A stretch of DNA of 64,000 bases from Devosia ginsengisoli (GCF_007859655.1 NZ_CP042304.1:3598501-3662500); one strand, 5' to 3'. Shown: positions 38,124-47,625, counted from the first letter of the stretch. Made by a program: numbers and translations. The notes: a model not told the origin generated them from the sequence alone.

Positions 38124-39074
38124 ATGTCCGCTCCGTTCAACGGCCTCGCCGATGCCCCCCAGTCCACGCCGCCTGCCGGCGCCCTGATCCGCGAATCGTC
38201 CGATGCCGCCTTCAAGGCCGACGTGATCGATGCCTCGCTCGACCAGCCGGTGCTGGTCGATTTCTGGGCGCCCTGGTGCGGCCCCTGCCGGCAGCTCACC
38301 CCGACGCTGGAAAAGGTGATCAATGAAAAGGCCGGCGCCATCAAGCTGGTCAAGATCAATATCGACGAGCATCCGCAGATCGCCGGCCAGCTCGGCGTGC
38401 AATCCATTCCGGCGGTCTTCGCCTTTGCCGGCGGTCGCCCTGTCGATGGCTTCATGGGCGCCATGCCCGAGGGCGAAGTGCGCCGCTTTGCCGAAAAGGT
38501 GATCGCCGGCGCGCCGGCACCCCAGCCCGCCGAAGGCTCGATGGAAGCCCAGATCACCGAAGCGGTCGCTGCCGCCGAGGAGGCTTTCACGGCCGGCGAT
38601 CTCGGCCGCGCCGCGCAGATCTTCGGCATGGTGCTGCAGCATCAGCCCGATCATGCCGCTTCGCTGATCGGGCTCACCAAGGTGTATCTGGCCGCGGGCG
38701 AGACCGAACAGGCCAAGGCTACGCTCGACATGGTGCCCGAGGCCGAGCGCAAGGGCGATGCCTATACGAGCCTCGCCAATTCCATCCGCCTACTCGGCGA
38801 AGCCGCCAATCTGAGCGAAACCGCTGCGCTCGAAGCCGCCGTCGCCACCAATCCCGACGATCACCAGGCCCGCTACGATCTGGCTCTGGCCCTCAATGCC
38901 GAAGGCAAGCGCCTCGAGGCGGCCGAGGCGCTGGTCGCCATCTTCAAGCGCGACCGCACCTGGAATGAGGACGGCGCCCGCAAGAAGCTGCTGGAATTCT
39001 TCGAGGCCTGGGGGCCGAAGGATGCCGCGACCACCAAAGGCCGCCGTCTGCTGTCGGCGGCACTGTTCTCGTAA
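38124..39074 (+). CDS. Thioredoxin-TPR co-chaperone-like protein (CnoX/YbbN-type)
   Basis: A 316-residue protein with an N-terminal thioredoxin domain (residues about 25-130) carrying WAPWCGPCRQL, and a C-terminal helical tetratricopeptide region (about 155-310) with repeats such as AAQIFGMVLQHQPDHAASL and ARYDLALALNAEGKRLEAAE. E. coli CnoX (YbbN) has this layout and protects proteins with GroEL and DnaK after bleach stress. The intact CGPC suggests real thiol activity here. ATG at 38124 is preferred to a TTG at 38094. It is followed 9 nt later by the Lon-domain gene, a common alphaproteobacterial arrangement. Confidence 0.87.
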   Translation: MSAPFNGLADAPQSTPPAGALIRESSDAAFKADVIDASLDQPVLVDFWAPWCGPCRQLTPTLEKVINEKAGAIKLVKINIDEHPQIAGQLGVQSIPAVFAFAGGRPVDGFMGAMPEGEVRRFAEKVIAGAPAPQPAEGSMEAQITEAVAAAEEAFTAGDLGRAAQIFGMVLQHQPDHAASLIGLTKVYLAAGETEQAKATLDMVPEAERKGDAYTSLANSIRLLGEAANLSETAALEAAVATNPDDHQARYDLALALNAEGKRLEAAEALVAIFKRDRTWNEDGARKKLLEFFEAWGPKDAATTKGRRLLSAALFS

Positions 39075-39083
39075 GAGGCCGAT

Positions 39084-39752
39084 ATGCCCAAGCGCCCCGC
39101 CTCGCCGGCCGACCTGCCCAAATCCGTCCCGCTCTTTCCGTTGAGCGGGGCGCTGCTCCTGCCCTTCTCGCATCGCCCGCTCAATATCTTCGAGCCGCGC
39201 TATATCGAAATGGTGGATGCGGCCTTGCGCGGCGACCGGCTGGTCGGGCTGATCCAGCCCGAGGATACCAGCGAGGAAAGCCCCAAGGGCAGGAGTCCCC
39301 TGCAAGCCATCGGCTGCCTGGGCCGACTGACCCATTTCGAGGAAAGCGGCGAGGGCCGCTATTTCATCATCCTCGAAGGCGTCACGCGCTTCCGCCTCGC
39401 CCATGAACTGACGGTCATGACGCCCTATCGCCAGGGCGTCATCGCGGCCGAGGATTTTTCGACCGATTTCACCCGTGATTTCGGCGAGGACGCGGTGGAC
39501 CGCGAACGGTTCGTGCGGATGATGCGCGACTATGCCGAATTCGCCAGCATCGAGCTCAACTGGGACGAGATCGAGCGTACCGGCACGGCGGACCTGGTCA
39601 ATTTCTGCTGCATGGTCGGCCCCTACGGCCCGGCAGAAAAGCAGGTGCTGCTCGAAGCGGGCACGCTGGAACAGCGCGCCGAAACGCTGATCGCCATGAC
39701 CGAATACGAAATCGCCCGCGGCGGCAGCGGCGGCGCCGCGCCGCTGAACTGA
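39084..39752 (+). CDS. Lon protease substrate-binding (LON) domain protein
   Basis: A 222-residue protein consisting essentially of the N-terminal LON/PUA-like domain without ATPase or protease parts. The entry VPLFPLSGALLLPFSHRPLN and FEPRYIEMVDAAL are diagnostic, as is FIILEGVTRFRL. Function is not well defined; these proteins accompany the thioredoxin-TPR gene in many alphaproteobacteria. It is likely co-transcribed with it and with the Trm112-like gene 10 nt downstream. Confidence 0.88.
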   Translation: MPKRPASPADLPKSVPLFPLSGALLLPFSHRPLNIFEPRYIEMVDAALRGDRLVGLIQPEDTSEESPKGRSPLQAIGCLGRLTHFEESGEGRYFIILEGVTRFRLAHELTVMTPYRQGVIAAEDFSTDFTRDFGEDAVDRERFVRMMRDYAEFASIELNWDEIERTGTADLVNFCCMVGPYGPAEKQVLLEAGTLEQRAETLIAMTEYEIARGGSGGAAPLN

Positions 39753-39762
39753 GCGTTTCGGC

Positions 39763-40005
39763 ATGGTTCAGGCCCCGGCCATCAATCCGCGCCATGTCTT
39801 CGATGTGAAGACGCTCGAAATGCTGGTCTGCCCGCTGACCAAGACGCGCCTGACCCTCTCGGCCGACAAAACCGAGCTTATCTCCATCGCCGCACGGCTG
39901 GCCTTCCCCATCGTCAACGGCGTGCCTCTGCTGAGCCTCGACGAAGCCCGCAGCGTCGAGCCGGAGGCTCTGCGGGAGCTGCCTGAACTGAAGGGCGATG
40001 GCTAG
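39763..40005 (+). CDS. Trm112-family (YcaR-like) small protein
   Basis: An 80-residue protein with the Trm112 pattern: MLVCPLTKTRLTLSADKTEL, then LISIAARLAFPIVNGVPLL. Only one cysteine remains of the zinc-knuckle set, as is common in proteobacterial members. Eukaryotic Trm112 activates methyltransferases; the bacterial role is uncertain. Its stop overlaps by 4 nt with the stop of the convergent KTSC gene. Confidence 0.87.
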   Translation: MVQAPAINPRHVFDVKTLEMLVCPLTKTRLTLSADKTELISIAARLAFPIVNGVPLLSLDEARSVEPEALRELPELKGDG

Positions 40006-40211
40006 GGCGGCGGCACCACCTCGTAGCGGTCGCGGATATGGGCTGCGAAATAGCGTCCCTGCGATTCCGCGGCGCAGAGTGCGTCGAACACGTCCTCGGG
40101 CACGTCGCGATAGCCGTAGGGCTTGTCGTCGCCGCTGAACCACAGATGCAGCAGGCGCTCGTCCGCGTCATACTCCGCCCGCCAGATCGCGCTGGAGTCG
40201 AAGCGGACCAT
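40002..40211 (-). CDS. KTSC-domain protein
   Basis: A 69-residue protein covering a whole KTSC domain: IWRAEYDADERLLHLWFSGD, then YGYRDVPEDVFDALCAAESQG and the end FAAHIRDRYE. The family's function is uncertain; members are often fused or adjacent to RNA-related proteins. It lies 1 nt past the stop of the UbiH-type gene on the same strand and overlaps the Trm112-like gene end to end. Confidence 0.85.
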   Translation of the reverse strand: MVRFDSSAIWRAEYDADERLLHLWFSGDDKPYGYRDVPEDVFDALCAAESQGRYFAAHIRDRYEVVPPP

Positions 40212-40212
40212 T

Positions 40213-41430
40213 TCAGATCGGCAATCCGCTGAGCAGGCGTGGACCGCTGGGCGCGACGCCCGAGGCGGTGCGGATCAGCGCCGATTTGATCGGGCCGGCG
40301 CGGTCCACTAGGCCGAGGCCGAAATCGCGCAAGGCCCGCACCGGGGCGACATCGTTGGAGAATAGGCGATTGAGCCCGTCGGTCATGGCCGCCATGCTTG
40401 CCGTGTCGAGCCGGCGCCAGCTCTGGTAGCGGCCCAGCACGTCGTCGCTGCCATGGTCGAGCCCGAGGCGGATCGCCTCGATGACCACTTCGGCCAGCGC
40501 CGCGACGTCCTTGAGGCCCAGATTGAGGCCCTGGCCGGCAATGGGGTGGACCACATGGGCAGCGTCGCCCACCAGCGCCAGCCGCGGCGCCACGAAGTCG
40601 CGGGCGATCTGCAGGCGCAGCGGAAAGCCCATCAGCTTTTCCTCGACCGTGACGGCACCCAGCGTGGAGCCCATCACCGCTTCGATCTCGCTTGCCAGCG
40701 CCGCTTGCTCCATGGCCAGGAACCTTGGCGCCGTCTCGCTGCTTTCGGTCCAGACCAGTGACGAACGATTGCCGGGCAAGGGCAGGCTGGCAAAGGGGCC
40801 GGTGGGGCGGAAATGCTCGTAGGCCACCCCGTCATGCGGCAATTCATGGCCGATCGTGGTGACCAGCCCGGTCTGCCGATAATCATGCGCGATGATGTCG
40901 ATGCCGGCCATGCCGCGCAAAGCCGACTGCCCGCCATCGGCCGCCACCAGCAGCGGCGCGGTGAGTGTGCGTCCATCCTCCAGCACCAGCCGGGCCGCGT
41001 CGCCTTCGGCGCTGTAGCCGGTGACAACGGCGGGGGCGATGACCGAAATCCTGTCATTGACGGCATCGAGCAGCACCTGCCCGCTGACGCTGTTGGGCAC
41101 CATATGGGCAAAAGCCTCGCCGGGAGCGATATCGCCATCGAAGGTGAGGAAGAGCGGCCGGGAAATGTCGCCCTGGCCGGAATCGGTGATGCGCATGGCA
41201 GTGATCGTCTGGGATGCTTCCGCCATGACAGGCCACACGCCCAGGGCCTCGAACACCCGGCGCACGCCGGCAGCGATGGCCGAGGCGCGGGCGTCGCGCG
41301 GCACCGAAAGCGGCCGCCGATCCACCAGCCCGACGCGAATGCCGCTGGCCGATTGCACCAGCGCCAAAGCCAGCGTCAGGCCCACCGGCCCGCCGCCCAC
41401 GATCAGCACGTCAAAGCTCTGTTCGCTCAT
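40213..41430 (-). CDS. UbiH/COQ6-family FAD hydroxylase
   Basis: A 405-residue flavoprotein monooxygenase of ubiquinone synthesis. The FAD motif is DVLIVGGGPVGLTLALAL near residue 6. The second family motif, GDAAHVVHPIAGQGLNLGLKD, is near residue 285. Members hydroxylate the benzenoid ring of ubiquinone precursors; which position is used in this organism (UbiH, UbiF, UbiI or broad UbiL/M) cannot be told. The start at 41430 is the family start. Confidence 0.87.
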   Translation of the reverse strand: MSEQSFDVLIVGGGPVGLTLALALVQSASGIRVGLVDRRPLSVPRDARASAIAAGVRRVFEALGVWPVMAEASQTITAMRITDSGQGDISRPLFLTFDGDIAPGEAFAHMVPNSVSGQVLLDAVNDRISVIAPAVVTGYSAEGDAARLVLEDGRTLTAPLLVAADGGQSALRGMAGIDIIAHDYRQTGLVTTIGHELPHDGVAYEHFRPTGPFASLPLPGNRSSLVWTESSETAPRFLAMEQAALASEIEAVMGSTLGAVTVEEKLMGFPLRLQIARDFVAPRLALVGDAAHVVHPIAGQGLNLGLKDVAALAEVVIEAIRLGLDHGSDDVLGRYQSWRRLDTASMAAMTDGLNRLFSNDVAPVRALRDFGLGLVDRAGPIKSALIRTASGVAPSGPRLLSGLPI

Positions 41431-41529
41431 CCCGGTCTCCTTGGCCCCATTGTGGCCCTGCCGTCCTTTCGCGCAAGCGCGCCGATCGCCGCGGGCGCTG
41501 CCTAAATTTCGGACAACGCCATTTCAACC

Positions 41530-41546
41530 TGCACAAATAGTGTGCG
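41530..41546. promoter_or_regulatory. Candidate NtrC enhancer site
   Basis: GCACA-AATAG-TGTGC at 41531-41545 is a perfect 5-bp inverted repeat with a 5-nt spacer. It approximates the NtrC form TGCACY-N5-RGTGCA and lies about 85 bp upstream of the sigma-54-like element before glnK. Confidence 0.5.
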
Positions 41547-41629
41547 TTTTTGTGGCGCTACGTAGAGCCTCCGGCGGGCCGAATCGTTAGGCCGTTGAAT
41601 CTGCGAGCACTTTTCCCCGACTGGCAAGT

Positions 41630-41645
41630 TGGCACGGCTCTTGAG
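41630..41645 (+). promoter_or_regulatory. Candidate sigma-54 promoter of glnK-amtB
   Basis: TGGCACG-GCTC-TTGAG matches the -24 part of the sigma-54 consensus (TGGCACG-N4-TTGCW) fully; the -12 part has GA in place of GC. It lies 45 nt before the glnK start, which fits a nitrogen-regulated promoter. Confidence 0.5.
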
Positions 41646-41689
41646 TCTAGTTTGGCATTCCAGACAGCGCCAAGCGCAAAGGGGCTCAC

Positions 41690-42028
41690 ATGAAACTGGT
41701 GATCGCAATTATCAAGCCATCACGCCTCGAAGAGGTTCGCCAGGCTCTCAACTCGCTCGATGTTCACGGCATGACCGTGACCGAGGTGAAGGGTTATGGC
41801 CGCCAGAAGGGGCATTCCGAGATTTATCGCGGCACGGAATACGCCGTCCACTTCCTGCCCAAGCTCAAGGTCGAGATCGCCGTCGACGACGACCTCGCCG
41901 ATCCCGTCAGTTCGGCCATCCGCGACAGTGCCCAGACCGGCCGCATCGGCGACGGCAAGATTTTCGTGCTCGATCTGCTCGCCGTCACCCGGATTCGCAC
42001 CGGTGAGACCGGCGCGGCTGCCCTCTAA
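41690..42028 (+). CDS. glnK: PII nitrogen regulatory protein GlnK
   Basis: A 112-residue PII signal protein. MKLVIAIIKPSRLEEVRQAL opens the protein. The T-loop EIYRGTEYAVHF contains Y51, the usual uridylylation site, and IGDGKIFVLDL is the C-terminal signature. It senses ATP/ADP and 2-oxoglutarate and blocks AmtB when nitrogen is plentiful. It lies 21 nt before amtB, the classical pair, with a sigma-54-like promoter and an NtrC-like site upstream. Confidence 0.95.
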   Translation: MKLVIAIIKPSRLEEVRQALNSLDVHGMTVTEVKGYGRQKGHSEIYRGTEYAVHFLPKLKVEIAVDDDLADPVSSAIRDSAQTGRIGDGKIFVLDLLAVTRIRTGETGAAAL

Positions 42029-42049
42029 GCGTCATCGGGAGAAAAACAG

Positions 42050-43393
42050 ATGAAGACGTCAAAGATTTTGGGGAGCGCCGCATTCGCCTCCCTGCTGCTG
42101 GCCCTGCCGGCATTTGCCCAGGACGCTGCCGCGCCTGCCGCCGAAGTAGTCGAGGAAGTTGTCGCCACCATCGATACCGGCGACACCGCCTGGATGTTCG
42201 TATCCACCATCATCGTCATCCTGATGACGATTCCCGGCCTGGCCCTGTTCTATGGCGGCCTGGTCCGCGCCAAGAATATCCTCTCGGTTCTCACCCAGGT
42301 ATTCGGTGGCTTCGCGCTGATCGCCCTGCTCTGGGTGGCCTATGGCTATTCGCTGGCCTTTGCCGGCCCGACCGAAGGAGGGTTGTCCGCCTTTATCGGC
42401 GACTTCTCCAACTTCTTCCTCACCGCCACGACACCTGATTCGGTTTCCGGCACTTTGCCCGAACTGGTGTTCATCTGCTTCCAGCTGACCTTTGCCTGCA
42501 TCACCTCGACCCTCATCATCGGCGGCATTGCCGAGCGCATGAAGTTCGGCGCGGTCATGGCGTTCCTGGCCATCTGGTTCACCTTCTCCTATCTGCCGAT
42601 CGCCCACATGGTGTGGTCGGGGGCTGGCCTCTTCTTCAACATGGGCGCACTCGACTTTGCCGGCGGCACCGTGGTGCACATCAATTCGGGCGTCGCCGCC
42701 CTGGTTGCCGCCATCGTGCTGGGCCCGCGCCTGGGTTACATGAGGGAGCCGATCGCGCCGCATAACCTGGTCTTCGTGTTCATCGGCGCGAGCCTCCTCT
42801 GGGTCGGCTGGTTCGGCTTCAATGCCGGCTCGGCCCTGGCCGCCAACGGCACCGCCGCCCAGGCCTTCCTCAACACCATCACGGCGCCGGCCGCCGGCGC
42901 CATTGCCTGGGCCCTGGGCGAAAAGATTACCCGCGGCCATGCCTCGGCGCTGGGCTTCTTCTCCGGCGCCGTTGCGGGCCTCGTCGCGATCACCCCGGCT
43001 GCCGGTTTCTCCGGCACGTTCGGCGCCATCGTGCTCGGCGCCGTGGCTGGTTTCGTCTGCCTGTGGGCCGTGGTCACGCTCAAGCCCATGCTGAAATACG
43101 ACGATAGCCTCGACGTGTTCGGCATTCACGGCATTGGCGGCATTGTCGGCGCCATCGGCACCGGCATCGTCGCCGATCCGAGCCTGGGCGGCTTTGGCGC
43201 TGAGGGCTATTCCATGGGTGGCCAACTGGTCATCCAGGTGCTTGCCGTCGGTGTGGCCATCATCTGGTCGGCCGTGGTCGCCTTCATCGCCATGCTCATC
43301 GTCAAGGCCATCTTCGGCGGCGCCCGCGTCTCCGAATCGGCCGAAACCGACGGCCTCGATCTCTCGAGCCACGGCGAACGCGCCTACAACTAG
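42050..43393 (+). CDS. amtB: Ammonium transporter AmtB
   Basis: A 447-residue transporter with an N-terminal signal (SAAFASLLLALPAFAQDAAA) and eleven membrane spans, as usual for bacterial AmtB. The twin histidines of the pore lie in YLPIAHMVW and VFGIHGIGG. AFGGFALIALLWVAYGYSLAF and GLVRAKNILSVL are typical. It imports ammonium at low nitrogen and is gated by GlnK. Two hairpins follow the gene. Confidence 0.95.
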   Translation: MKTSKILGSAAFASLLLALPAFAQDAAAPAAEVVEEVVATIDTGDTAWMFVSTIIVILMTIPGLALFYGGLVRAKNILSVLTQVFGGFALIALLWVAYGYSLAFAGPTEGGLSAFIGDFSNFFLTATTPDSVSGTLPELVFICFQLTFACITSTLIIGGIAERMKFGAVMAFLAIWFTFSYLPIAHMVWSGAGLFFNMGALDFAGGTVVHINSGVAALVAAIVLGPRLGYMREPIAPHNLVFVFIGASLLWVGWFGFNAGSALAANGTAAQAFLNTITAPAAGAIAWALGEKITRGHASALGFFSGAVAGLVAITPAAGFSGTFGAIVLGAVAGFVCLWAVVTLKPMLKYDDSLDVFGIHGIGGIVGAIGTGIVADPSLGGFGAEGYSMGGQLVIQVLAVGVAIIWSAVVAFIAMLIVKAIFGGARVSESAETDGLDLSSHGERAYN

Positions 43394-43402
43394 ACCGAAT
43401 TC

Positions 43403-43428
43403 TCCGGTGGCGGTTCGCCGCCACCGGA
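43403..43428 (+). other. 11-bp stem-loop just after amtB
   Basis: TCCGGTGGCGG and CCGCCACCGGA pair perfectly around a TTCG tetraloop, 10 nt after the stop. It lacks a T tract, so it is more likely a 3' mRNA stabiliser than a terminator. Confidence 0.6.
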
Positions 43429-43532
43429 ACAGTTGATCGTAGCGTGCGGCTCGTGCCCTCTTGGCCCGCCCGGAGGCTTCCCACTCGCAAAACTGCACGG
43501 GCCGCACCCCACGATCAATTCGAGATGAATGC

Positions 43533-43564
43533 AGGCCCGCCTTTCCGAGGCGGGCCTTTTTCTT
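43533..43564 (+). terminator. Rho-independent terminator of glnK-amtB
   Basis: AGGCCCGCC-TTTCCGA-GGCGGGCCT followed by TTTTTCTTT. It is the first strong terminator after amtB and ends about 105 nt before ftsK. Confidence 0.85.
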
Positions 43565-43670
43565 TGCCGTGGCGGTGCCGAATTCCCATGGTTAGCCTTG
43601 GGTTAACCCGATCTGGCTAATCTGGCGGCATAGTGGGCCCGGTCAGTTCCGGGCAGTATTGAGTTCGCCC

Positions 43671-46409
43671 ATGCCCAGTTCTCCCTCGCCCGTGCTCGAC
43701 GAAATCCGCTCCCTGCCGCAACGTTCGCGTGGCGGCAGCACGAAGCGCGCCCCGGTGCCGCCTCCGGCGCTGGCGATTCGCATTCCGGTGCGGCTGGTTG
43801 GCCTGGTGCTGCTGGGGCTGGTGGCCATCTGCCTCGTGGCAATGGCCTCCTGGTCGGTGGACGATCCGAGCTTCTCCTATGCCACGGCAAAAACGCCGGC
43901 CAACTGGCTGGGCTTTCCCGGCGCTGCCATAGCCGATGGCCTGTTCCAGGTCTTCGGGCTGGCTGCACTGGCGCTGCTGGTGCCGCCGGCGCTCTGGGGC
44001 TGGGCCTTTGTCCGCCGCCACATGCCGACCCATATGGGCCTGCGCAGTCTGGCCTGGATCGGCGCCACCGTGCTGATCGCCGGTGTCCTGTCCTTCATCG
44101 CCATGCCCGCCACCTGGCCTTTGCCAACAGGACTGGGCGGGCTGGTCGGCAATGGCTTCACCTTGCTGGCCGCTCTGGTCACCGGCGAAGCCCCGCAGGC
44201 CGTGACCGCGACGCTCTTTGCCATCATCATCGCTATTCCGGCTCTGGCCGCCTTCTGGATCGCCATGGGCCTGGGCACTGCCCGCCCCACCGGCCCGCGC
44301 AAGGTCGCGCCGGTCGCTGGCCGCAAGGGCGCCGCTCCGGCCGATGAGGACGAACCCGAAACCAATCCCGTCGTCGATATCGTGCTCGGCGCGCTGGTCC
44401 ATACCGGCTATTCCTTGCGCACCGCCTTCCGCCGTGCCCGCGCCAGCCATGCCGAGCGTCGCGCCGCCGAAGCTGCGTCCTGGCGTGATGACGAGGTCGA
44501 GCCGAGCCTGGATGGCCACGCGCCATCAGGCGAACGCCGCGAGCCCTCCATCGCGCCGCGCCGCATCCATGCGCCCGCCGAGCGCAGCTTCGGCACAGAG
44601 CGGAGCTTTGACTCCGAGCCGGCTTTCGAGCCCGAAATCTCGCCGCGCATCAATGCGCGTCCCAGCTATGACGATACCGAGCTCGACTACCCCGACGAGG
44701 CCGAGGACGACATGCCCTTCGTGCCCGACCTGCCGTCGGCGCCCGTTGCTGGCCACCAGCAGCGCGGCGATTCGCGCTTCCACCCGGTCGATCCGGCCAA
44801 GCCGCGCGTCACCGCGCCGGCCCCGCGTCCGGTCCCCGGCCAGCGCATGATGCGCGAGGCCCAGGCCAGCTTCCTCGACGAGCCCGGCGGGTTCGAACTG
44901 CCGCCGCTGAGCCTGTTGGCCGAGCCCAAGCACAAGGGCCAGTCGCCCGAACACGCGCCCGAGCGGCTGGAAGAAATGGCCCGCCAGCTCGAAGGCGTGC
45001 TGGAAGATTTCGGCGTCAAGGGCGACATCATCAATGTCCGCCCCGGTCCGGTCGTGACCCTGTTCGAACTCGAGCCGGCCCCCGGCATCAAGTCCTCTCG
45101 CGTCATCTCGCTGGCCGACGACATCGCCCGCTCGATGAGTGCCATCTCCGCCCGCGTCGCTGTCGTGCCCGGCCGCAATGCCATCGGCATCGAACTGCCG
45201 AACCAGAACCGCGAGACCGTCTATTTCCGCGAAATGCTGGCCTCTTCCGACTTCGAGAAGATGAAGGGCAAGCTGCCCATCTGCCTGGGCAAGACCATTG
45301 GCGGCGAACCTGTCATCGCCGACCTGGCGCGCATGCCCCACCTGCTCATCGCCGGCACCACCGGCTCGGGCAAGTCGGTGGGCATCAACACCTTCATCCT
45401 CAGCCTGCTCTACCAGATGACGCCAGAGCAGTGCCGCATGATCATGATCGACCCCAAGATGCTCGAACTGAGCATCTATGACGGCATCCCCCACTTGCTG
45501 ACGCCCGTCGTTACCGACCCCAACAAGGCGGTGGTGGCACTCAAATGGGCCGTGCGCGAGATGGAAGATCGCTATCGCAAGATGAGCAAGATCGGCGTCC
45601 GCAATATCGACGGCTTCAACCAGCGCGTCTCCGAATCCAAGGCCAAGGGCGAGGTCATCACCCGCACGGTGCAGACCGGCTTCGACCGCGAAACCGGCGA
45701 GGCCATCTTCGAGAGCGAGGAATTCGATCTCGAGCCGCTGCCCTATATCGTCGTCATCGTCGACGAAATGGCCGACCTGATGATGGTGGCCGGCAAGGAT
45801 ATCGAAGGCGCCATCCAGCGCCTGGCCCAGATGGCCCGCGCCGCCGGCATCCATATCATCACCGCCACCCAGCGCCCCTCGGTCGACGTTATCACCGGCA
45901 CGATCAAGGCCAACTTCCCGACCCGTATTTCCTTTATGGTGACGTCCAAGATCGACTCGCGCACCATTCTGGGCGAGCAGGGCGCCGAGCAATTGCTGGG
46001 CAATGGCGACATGCTCTATATGGCCTCGGGCGGTCGCACCAAGCGCCTGCACGGCCCCTTCGTGGCCGACAGCGAAGTCGAGGCCGTGGTCAACCACCTC
46101 AAGAGCCAGGGCGCGCCGGACTATCTCGATTCCATCACCGAGGAAGACGAGGAAGGCGGCAGCTTCGGCGAGGAAGCGTTCGGGGAAACCTCCAATGGCG
46201 GCTCGGGCGACGAACTCTACGACAAGGCCGTCCATATCGTGCTGTCCGATAAGAAGGCTTCCACGTCCTATGTGCAGCGGCGCCTGGGCGTCGGCTACAA
46301 CAAGGCCGCGACCCTGATCGAGCGCATGGAGCGCGAAGGCGTGATTTCGCAGGCCAACCATGCCGGCAAGCGCGAGATCCTGGTGGGCAATAACGCCGAC
46401 GGGTATTGA
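43671..46409 (+). CDS. ftsK: DNA translocase FtsK
   Basis: A 912-residue membrane-anchored DNA pump of cell division. Hydrophobic segments cluster in the first 200 residues. A low-complexity acidic-proline linker runs to about residue 410, then the RecA-like motor follows with Walker A GTTGSGKS near 565 and Walker [14 protein letters not shown]. The C-terminal gamma winged helix is visible as [20 protein letters not shown], which reads KOPS sites and activates XerD. ATG at 43671 is preferred to a TTG at 43659. Confidence 0.93.
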   Translation: MPSSPSPVLDEIRSLPQRSRGGSTKRAPVPPPALAIRIPVRLVGLVLLGLVAICLVAMASWSVDDPSFSYATAKTPANWLGFPGAAIADGLFQVFGLAALALLVPPALWGWAFVRRHMPTHMGLRSLAWIGATVLIAGVLSFIAMPATWPLPTGLGGLVGNGFTLLAALVTGEAPQAVTATLFAIIIAIPALAAFWIAMGLGTARPTGPRKVAPVAGRKGAAPADEDEPETNPVVDIVLGALVHTGYSLRTAFRRARASHAERRAAEAASWRDDEVEPSLDGHAPSGERREPSIAPRRIHAPAERSFGTERSFDSEPAFEPEISPRINARPSYDDTELDYPDEAEDDMPFVPDLPSAPVAGHQQRGDSRFHPVDPAKPRVTAPAPRPVPGQRMMREAQASFLDEPGGFELPPLSLLAEPKHKGQSPEHAPERLEEMARQLEGVLEDFGVKGDIINVRPGPVVTLFELEPAPGIKSSRVISLADDIARSMSAISARVAVVPGRNAIGIELPNQNRETVYFREMLASSDFEKMKGKLPICLGKTIGGEPVIADLARMPHLLIAGTTGSGKSVGINTFILSLLYQMTPEQCRMIMIDPKMLELSIYDGIPHLLTPVVTDPNKAVVALKWAVREMEDRYRKMSKIGVRNIDGFNQRVSESKAKGEVITRTVQTGFDRETGEAIFESEEFDLEPLPYIVVIVDEMADLMMVAGKDIEGAIQRLAQMARAAGIHIITATQRPSVDVITGTIKANFPTRISFMVTSKIDSRTILGEQGAEQLLGNGDMLYMASGGRTKRLHGPFVADSEVEAVVNHLKSQGAPDYLDSITEEDEEGGSFGEEAFGETSNGGSGDELYDKAVHIVLSDKKASTSYVQRRLGVGYNKAATLIERMEREGVISQANHAGKREILVGNNADGY

Positions 46410-46436
46410 GGCTTTCTGCAGATCCAACACACGCGA

Positions 46437-46564
46437 TGTCATCCCGGCCTCGAGCCGGGATCCATCCTGAGGTGTTGCCGCTTCTCCTATGGTCGGATGA
46501 TCCACCTTGCGGCGGTGGCTTGATCTCGAGATGGGTCCCGGCTCAAGGCCGGGATGACATCGGG
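46437..46564. repeat. Palindromic intergenic repeat, family E
   Basis: ATGTCATCCCGGCCTCGAGC at 46437 is answered by GGCTCAAGGCCGGGATGACA near 46539, with local CGGCC/GGCCG hairpins. It follows ftsK. The only other element of similar design noted is the family D copy at 56500. Confidence 0.75.
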
Positions 46565-46592
46565 GTTGCGGAGAGCAACAAAGACTCGACTC

Positions 46593-46630
46593 TATTTCAG
46601 TTCGCGCTTATATAAGTGCAAACTGAAATA
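46593..46630. promoter_or_regulatory. 38-bp near-perfect dyad, candidate ArsR operator
   Basis: TATTTCAGTT (46593-46602) and AACTGAAATA (46621-46630) are perfect arms. They share one centre with the inner palindrome CTTATATAAG (46607-46616). Only two base pairs of the 19 are unpaired. It ends 11 nt before the SRPBCC start codon. Such a large dyad over the promoter suits two dimers of the ArsR protein encoded by the second gene of the pair. Confidence 0.65.
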
Positions 46631-46641
46631 AGGAGCTCCCC

Positions 46642-47286
46642 ATGGCCTTTGACCTCGTTGCCCATCTGGGCGCTATGACCCGCGAAGTGCATAACCTGGA
46701 AAAAGACGGCCAGCCCGCCAAGGCCGTTTTCGCTTCCCGCGTCTATGATACCACGCCCGCCGACCTGTGGGATGCTTTGACCCAGCCCGAGCGCGTCAAG
46801 CGTTGGTTCGCTCCGGTTAGTGGCGATCTGAAACTTGGCGGCCGCTATCACATCGAGGGCAATGCCAGCGGCACCGTGCTCGAATGCGAGCCGCAGAAGA
46901 AGGTCGCCCTGACCTGGGAATTTGCCGGGGCCACCTCCTGGGTCAATCTCAAGCTCACCCGCGAGGCGGATGGCACGCGGCTCGAACTCGAACACATCGC
47001 CCATATCAGCCCGCATTGGGACCAGTTTGGCCCCGGCGCCGTTGGCATTGGCTGGGATCTGAGCTTCATGGGCCTGGCGCGCTATCTGGCCGATCCGAGC
47101 TTCGAAATGCCCCCCGAAGCGGCTGCCGAATGGTATGGCACCGAGGAATACAAGACTCTCGTGCGTACCACCGGCGACGGCTGGGGTAAGGCCGATATCG
47201 CTGCCGGCGCGGACCGCGCGCATGCACTGGAAGCGGCCGAAACCACGATAAAATTCTATACAGGCGAGGCCGCCCCGGAAAACTGA
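46642..47286 (+). CDS. SRPBCC (AHSA1-like) domain protein
   Basis: A 214-residue Bet v1-like protein. VYDTTPADLWDALTQPERVK near residues 34-53 and WFAPVSGDLKLGGRYHIEGN are family blocks. The chain is longer than the 139-residue copy at 3760 because of C-terminal helices after residue 140. Its stop overlaps the ArsR start by 1 nt (TGATG). Ligand unknown. It is preceded by a large dyad and an AAGGAG ribosome site. Confidence 0.87.
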   Translation: MAFDLVAHLGAMTREVHNLEKDGQPAKAVFASRVYDTTPADLWDALTQPERVKRWFAPVSGDLKLGGRYHIEGNASGTVLECEPQKKVALTWEFAGATSWVNLKLTREADGTRLELEHIAHISPHWDQFGPGAVGIGWDLSFMGLARYLADPSFEMPPEAAAEWYGTEEYKTLVRTTGDGWGKADIAAGADRAHALEAAETTIKFYTGEAAPEN

Positions 47287-47618
47287 TGCACGCCTTTGAC
47301 GTCCTGGGCGATCCCGTCCGCCGCCGCATTCTCGAACTCCTCGCCGAGCGTGAACACAGCTCCGGCGAGGTGGTGGAAGTCATATCGGCTGAATTCGGCA
47401 TTTCCCAAGCCGGCGTCAGCCAGCATCTGAAGGTCTTGCGCGACGCCGGCTTTGCCCAGGTGCGGCCCGAAGGCACGCGCCGGCTCTATGCGCTCGACGC
47501 CACGCCTTTGCGCGATATCGACGACTGGCTGGAGCGTTTCCGGGTGTTCTGGCCGGTCCGCCTCGACGCGCTGGCCACCGAAATCGCCCGCGGCAAGAAG
47601 GCGCGCGGCGAAGGCTGA
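47286..47618 (+). CDS. ArsR-family winged-helix regulator (SdpR-like)
   Basis: A 110-residue winged helix. The start is HAFDVLGDPVRRRILELLAE. The recognition region is FGISQAGVSQHLKVLRDAGF and the wing is VRPEGTRRLYALDATPL. No metal-binding cysteines are visible. The gene pair SRPBCC-ArsR recalls the set at 3202-4179 but in reversed order. It most likely represses its own pair through the dyad at 46593-46630. Confidence 0.88.
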   Translation: MHAFDVLGDPVRRRILELLAEREHSSGEVVEVISAEFGISQAGVSQHLKVLRDAGFAQVRPEGTRRLYALDATPLRDIDDWLERFRVFWPVRLDALATEIARGKKARGEG

Positions 47619-47625
47619 GTCGGGT

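Noticed and set aside
44526..46505. A 659-residue open frame on the minus strand, antisense to ftsK
   Set aside because: ftsK is complete with all motifs; the antisense frame has no recognisable domain and no ribosome site.
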